From Clostridia bacterium (GTDB lineage: Bacteria; Bacillota; Clostridia; Oscillospirales; Acutalibacteraceae): a stretch of 48,978 nucleotides of DNA. Below the pieces are notes generated by a model. It was not told the origin of the DNA and ran no database searches. It was given only the letters and a program-made list of their open reading frames with translations. The translations under genes were made by a program, and so were the position numbers. Each line of letters begins with the position of its first letter. Position 1 is the first letter of the stretch. Positions 47,985 through 48,978 of this stretch are shown in pieces. The stretch covers positions 1 through 48,978 of the forward strand of contig JAFSYM010000021.1 in the NCBI GenBank assembly GCA_017450005.1, read 5' to 3'.

Positions 47985-48978
47985 ATGCGTACTTCTGCCG
48001 GTCATGCAATTCTGAAATTTGTATCTGTCGTTCTGCTGGCGTGTCTGCTGGTCTGTTCTTCGTTTCCGGTTTACGCTGAATACTTCTACGAAAAATTAGA
48101 GGACGACCCGAACTACGGCGATAACTTATCGGAAACAGATAAACTCTATAACTCTCTGCCGCATCCGTATCTTGCCGGGTATTATTCCGAGGACGGATCG
48201 GAAATCACGATCACGGGTATGAAAATATCAAGCAAAGATCTCGGCGAACCGACGTATGTGTTTCAAAAAGACATCGTGATTCCGGACGAGATCGGCGGTG
48301 TGCCGGTAACGGCGGTTGCGGAATCCGCATTTGAGTTTTATAACGATAAATACCATTGTCGGCCGGAACCGAAAACAACTGTGATGATCGGCAAAAATGT
48401 TCGTTCTGTCGGTTATTTGGCGTTCAATTACTTTGATACAGTGATTGTCGGAAAAAATGTCATACAGGAAGATCGGTCATTTTGTGAAGAACATATTATT
48501 TACTGCTATGAGAATTCTTATGTGTACGACCGTCTTCAAACCTATCCGAGTTTTACGTTTGCCGGACAAGGATGGTATACGATTACTTTCATCGACGAAT
48601 CGCATCTAATTTCCGACAAGGTGAAAATCGACGAGGCATTGAACGTCTATCTGCCGTGGGGCGTGACGAAGGAGACGCTGGGCGACTATGTGTCCGTGGA
48701 CGGCGACGCGCGGATAAATGTGCTCGGTGACACGATTGAAAACGGCACGCAGATCGAGCTGGTCAACAGCACCTACGGCACGGTCGACAACACGTACACC
48801 GTCGTGCTCGAAAAGCCGCAGATTACGGTGACCGCAGAGCCGCAGCGCACGGCGTTTGCGAAGACGACGTTTTCACTCGACGCAAAGGTCACGACGACGG
48901 GCGAGCCCTGCAAGCTGACGTTTGCGTCCGACAATCCCGACGTTGCGGCCGTGGATGAAAACGGCGTCGTCACGACGG
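47985..48978 (+). CDS. BspA-like secreted protein, 3' end beyond the window
   Basis: The first 331 residues of a paralogue of the protein at 31758-32972, in opposite orientation. The signal peptide (FVSVVLLACLLVCSSFPVYA) and the first about 78 residues are almost identical, down to synonymous positions. The centre (about residues 79-200) is different: VFQKDIVIPDEIGGVPVTAV, VMIGKNVRSVGYLAFNYFDT and IVGKNVIQEDRSFCEE are LRR_5-like but not the same repeats. From FIDESHLISDKVKIDEALNV the two are again almost identical through the beta region into the Big-2 domain, where the window ends (DENGVVTT). ATG 47985 lies behind GGAG. A WWQ..FGW tail is expected past the edge. Confidence 0.85.
   Translation, partial: MRTSAGHAILKFVSVVLLACLLVCSSFPVYAEYFYEKLEDDPNYGDNLSETDKLYNSLPHPYLAGYYSEDGSEITITGMKISSKDLGEPTYVFQKDIVIPDEIGGVPVTAVAESAFEFYNDKYHCRPEPKTTVMIGKNVRSVGYLAFNYFDTVIVGKNVIQEDRSFCEEHIIYCYENSYVYDRLQTYPSFTFAGQGWYTITFIDESHLISDKVKIDEALNVYLPWGVTKETLGDYVSVDGDARINVLGDTIENGTQIELVNSTYGTVDNTYTVVLEKPQITVTAEPQRTAFAKTTFSLDAKVTTTGEPCKLTFASDNPDVAAVDENGVVTT

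Noticed and set aside
1..48978. tRNA or rRNA genes
   Set aside because: I looked for T-loop and rRNA-like conserved words on both strands and saw none; a covariance search would be decisive.

Overview
The window looks like chromosome of a Gram-positive, low-oxygen gut-type Clostridia (Oscillospirales/Ruminococcaceae-like) genome or metagenome bin. This rests on the housekeeping block (infC-rpmI-rplT, trmFO, topA, dprA, rnc-smc, efp, a CD1247-type zinc-ribbon protein), strong AGGAGG ribosome sites, BspA-like leucine-rich surface proteins and an AgrA/AgrC-type regulator pair. It is an inference; no rRNA or tRNA gene is present.

Layout. (1) 1-12.3 kb is an accessory island: the right end of an IS66 element, an A+T-rich DUF4062 protein, a DUF6103-type mobile-element gene, an A+T-rich NACHT NTPase, a small sigma-like protein, a primase-like DUF3987 protein, and a large serine recombinase that is dead (catalytic domain missing, internal TAG). 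It reads as a decayed integrative element carrying probable anti-phage cargo. (2) 12.3-28.8 kb is a one-directional (minus) block of exported proteins: ceramidase-like, cysteine-peptidase-like, two leucine-rich proteins, an LCAT-like hydrolase, a staphylococcal-type lipase, a permuted SpoIID-like protein, a beta-helix protein and two tandem paralogues. In its middle sits a LytTR response regulator and a GHKL histidine kinase. (3) 28.8-33.0 kb has repeats, a response-regulator pseudogene split by a MITE, a GT8 glycosyltransferase/TVP38 pair and another BspA-like protein. (4) 33.1-47.4 kb is the minus-strand housekeeping block. (5) 47.4-49.0 kb has two LexA-type boxes, a second MITE copy and a second, inverted copy of the BspA-like gene running off the window.

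The most interesting candidate system is in region 2. Two promoter regions (about 20.98-21.03 kb and 28.71-28.77 kb) share a conserved core and carry 12-bp direct repeats spaced exactly 21 bp apart, the geometry expected for a LytTR regulator. They stand before the two halves of the exported-protein block, with the LytTR/GHKL pair between them. The first gene after one of these sites is a 31-residue hydrophobic peptide with an excellent ribosome site. Its C-terminal WW-E-LTR-FFFG stretch resembles the C-terminal tails (WWQ...FGW.Y) of the exported leucine-rich proteins. I propose a peptide-linked, density- or contact-sensing regulon controlling exported lipid-active and surface proteins. There is no AgrB-like processing gene, so any signalling role is a hypothesis.

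Other points: an acyl carrier protein without the phosphopantetheine serine, infC starting at ATC behind a leader with an attenuator, two 200-bp MITEs with 8-bp target duplications, a 4 x 63-bp tandem repeat, and mosaic inverted BspA-like paralogues.
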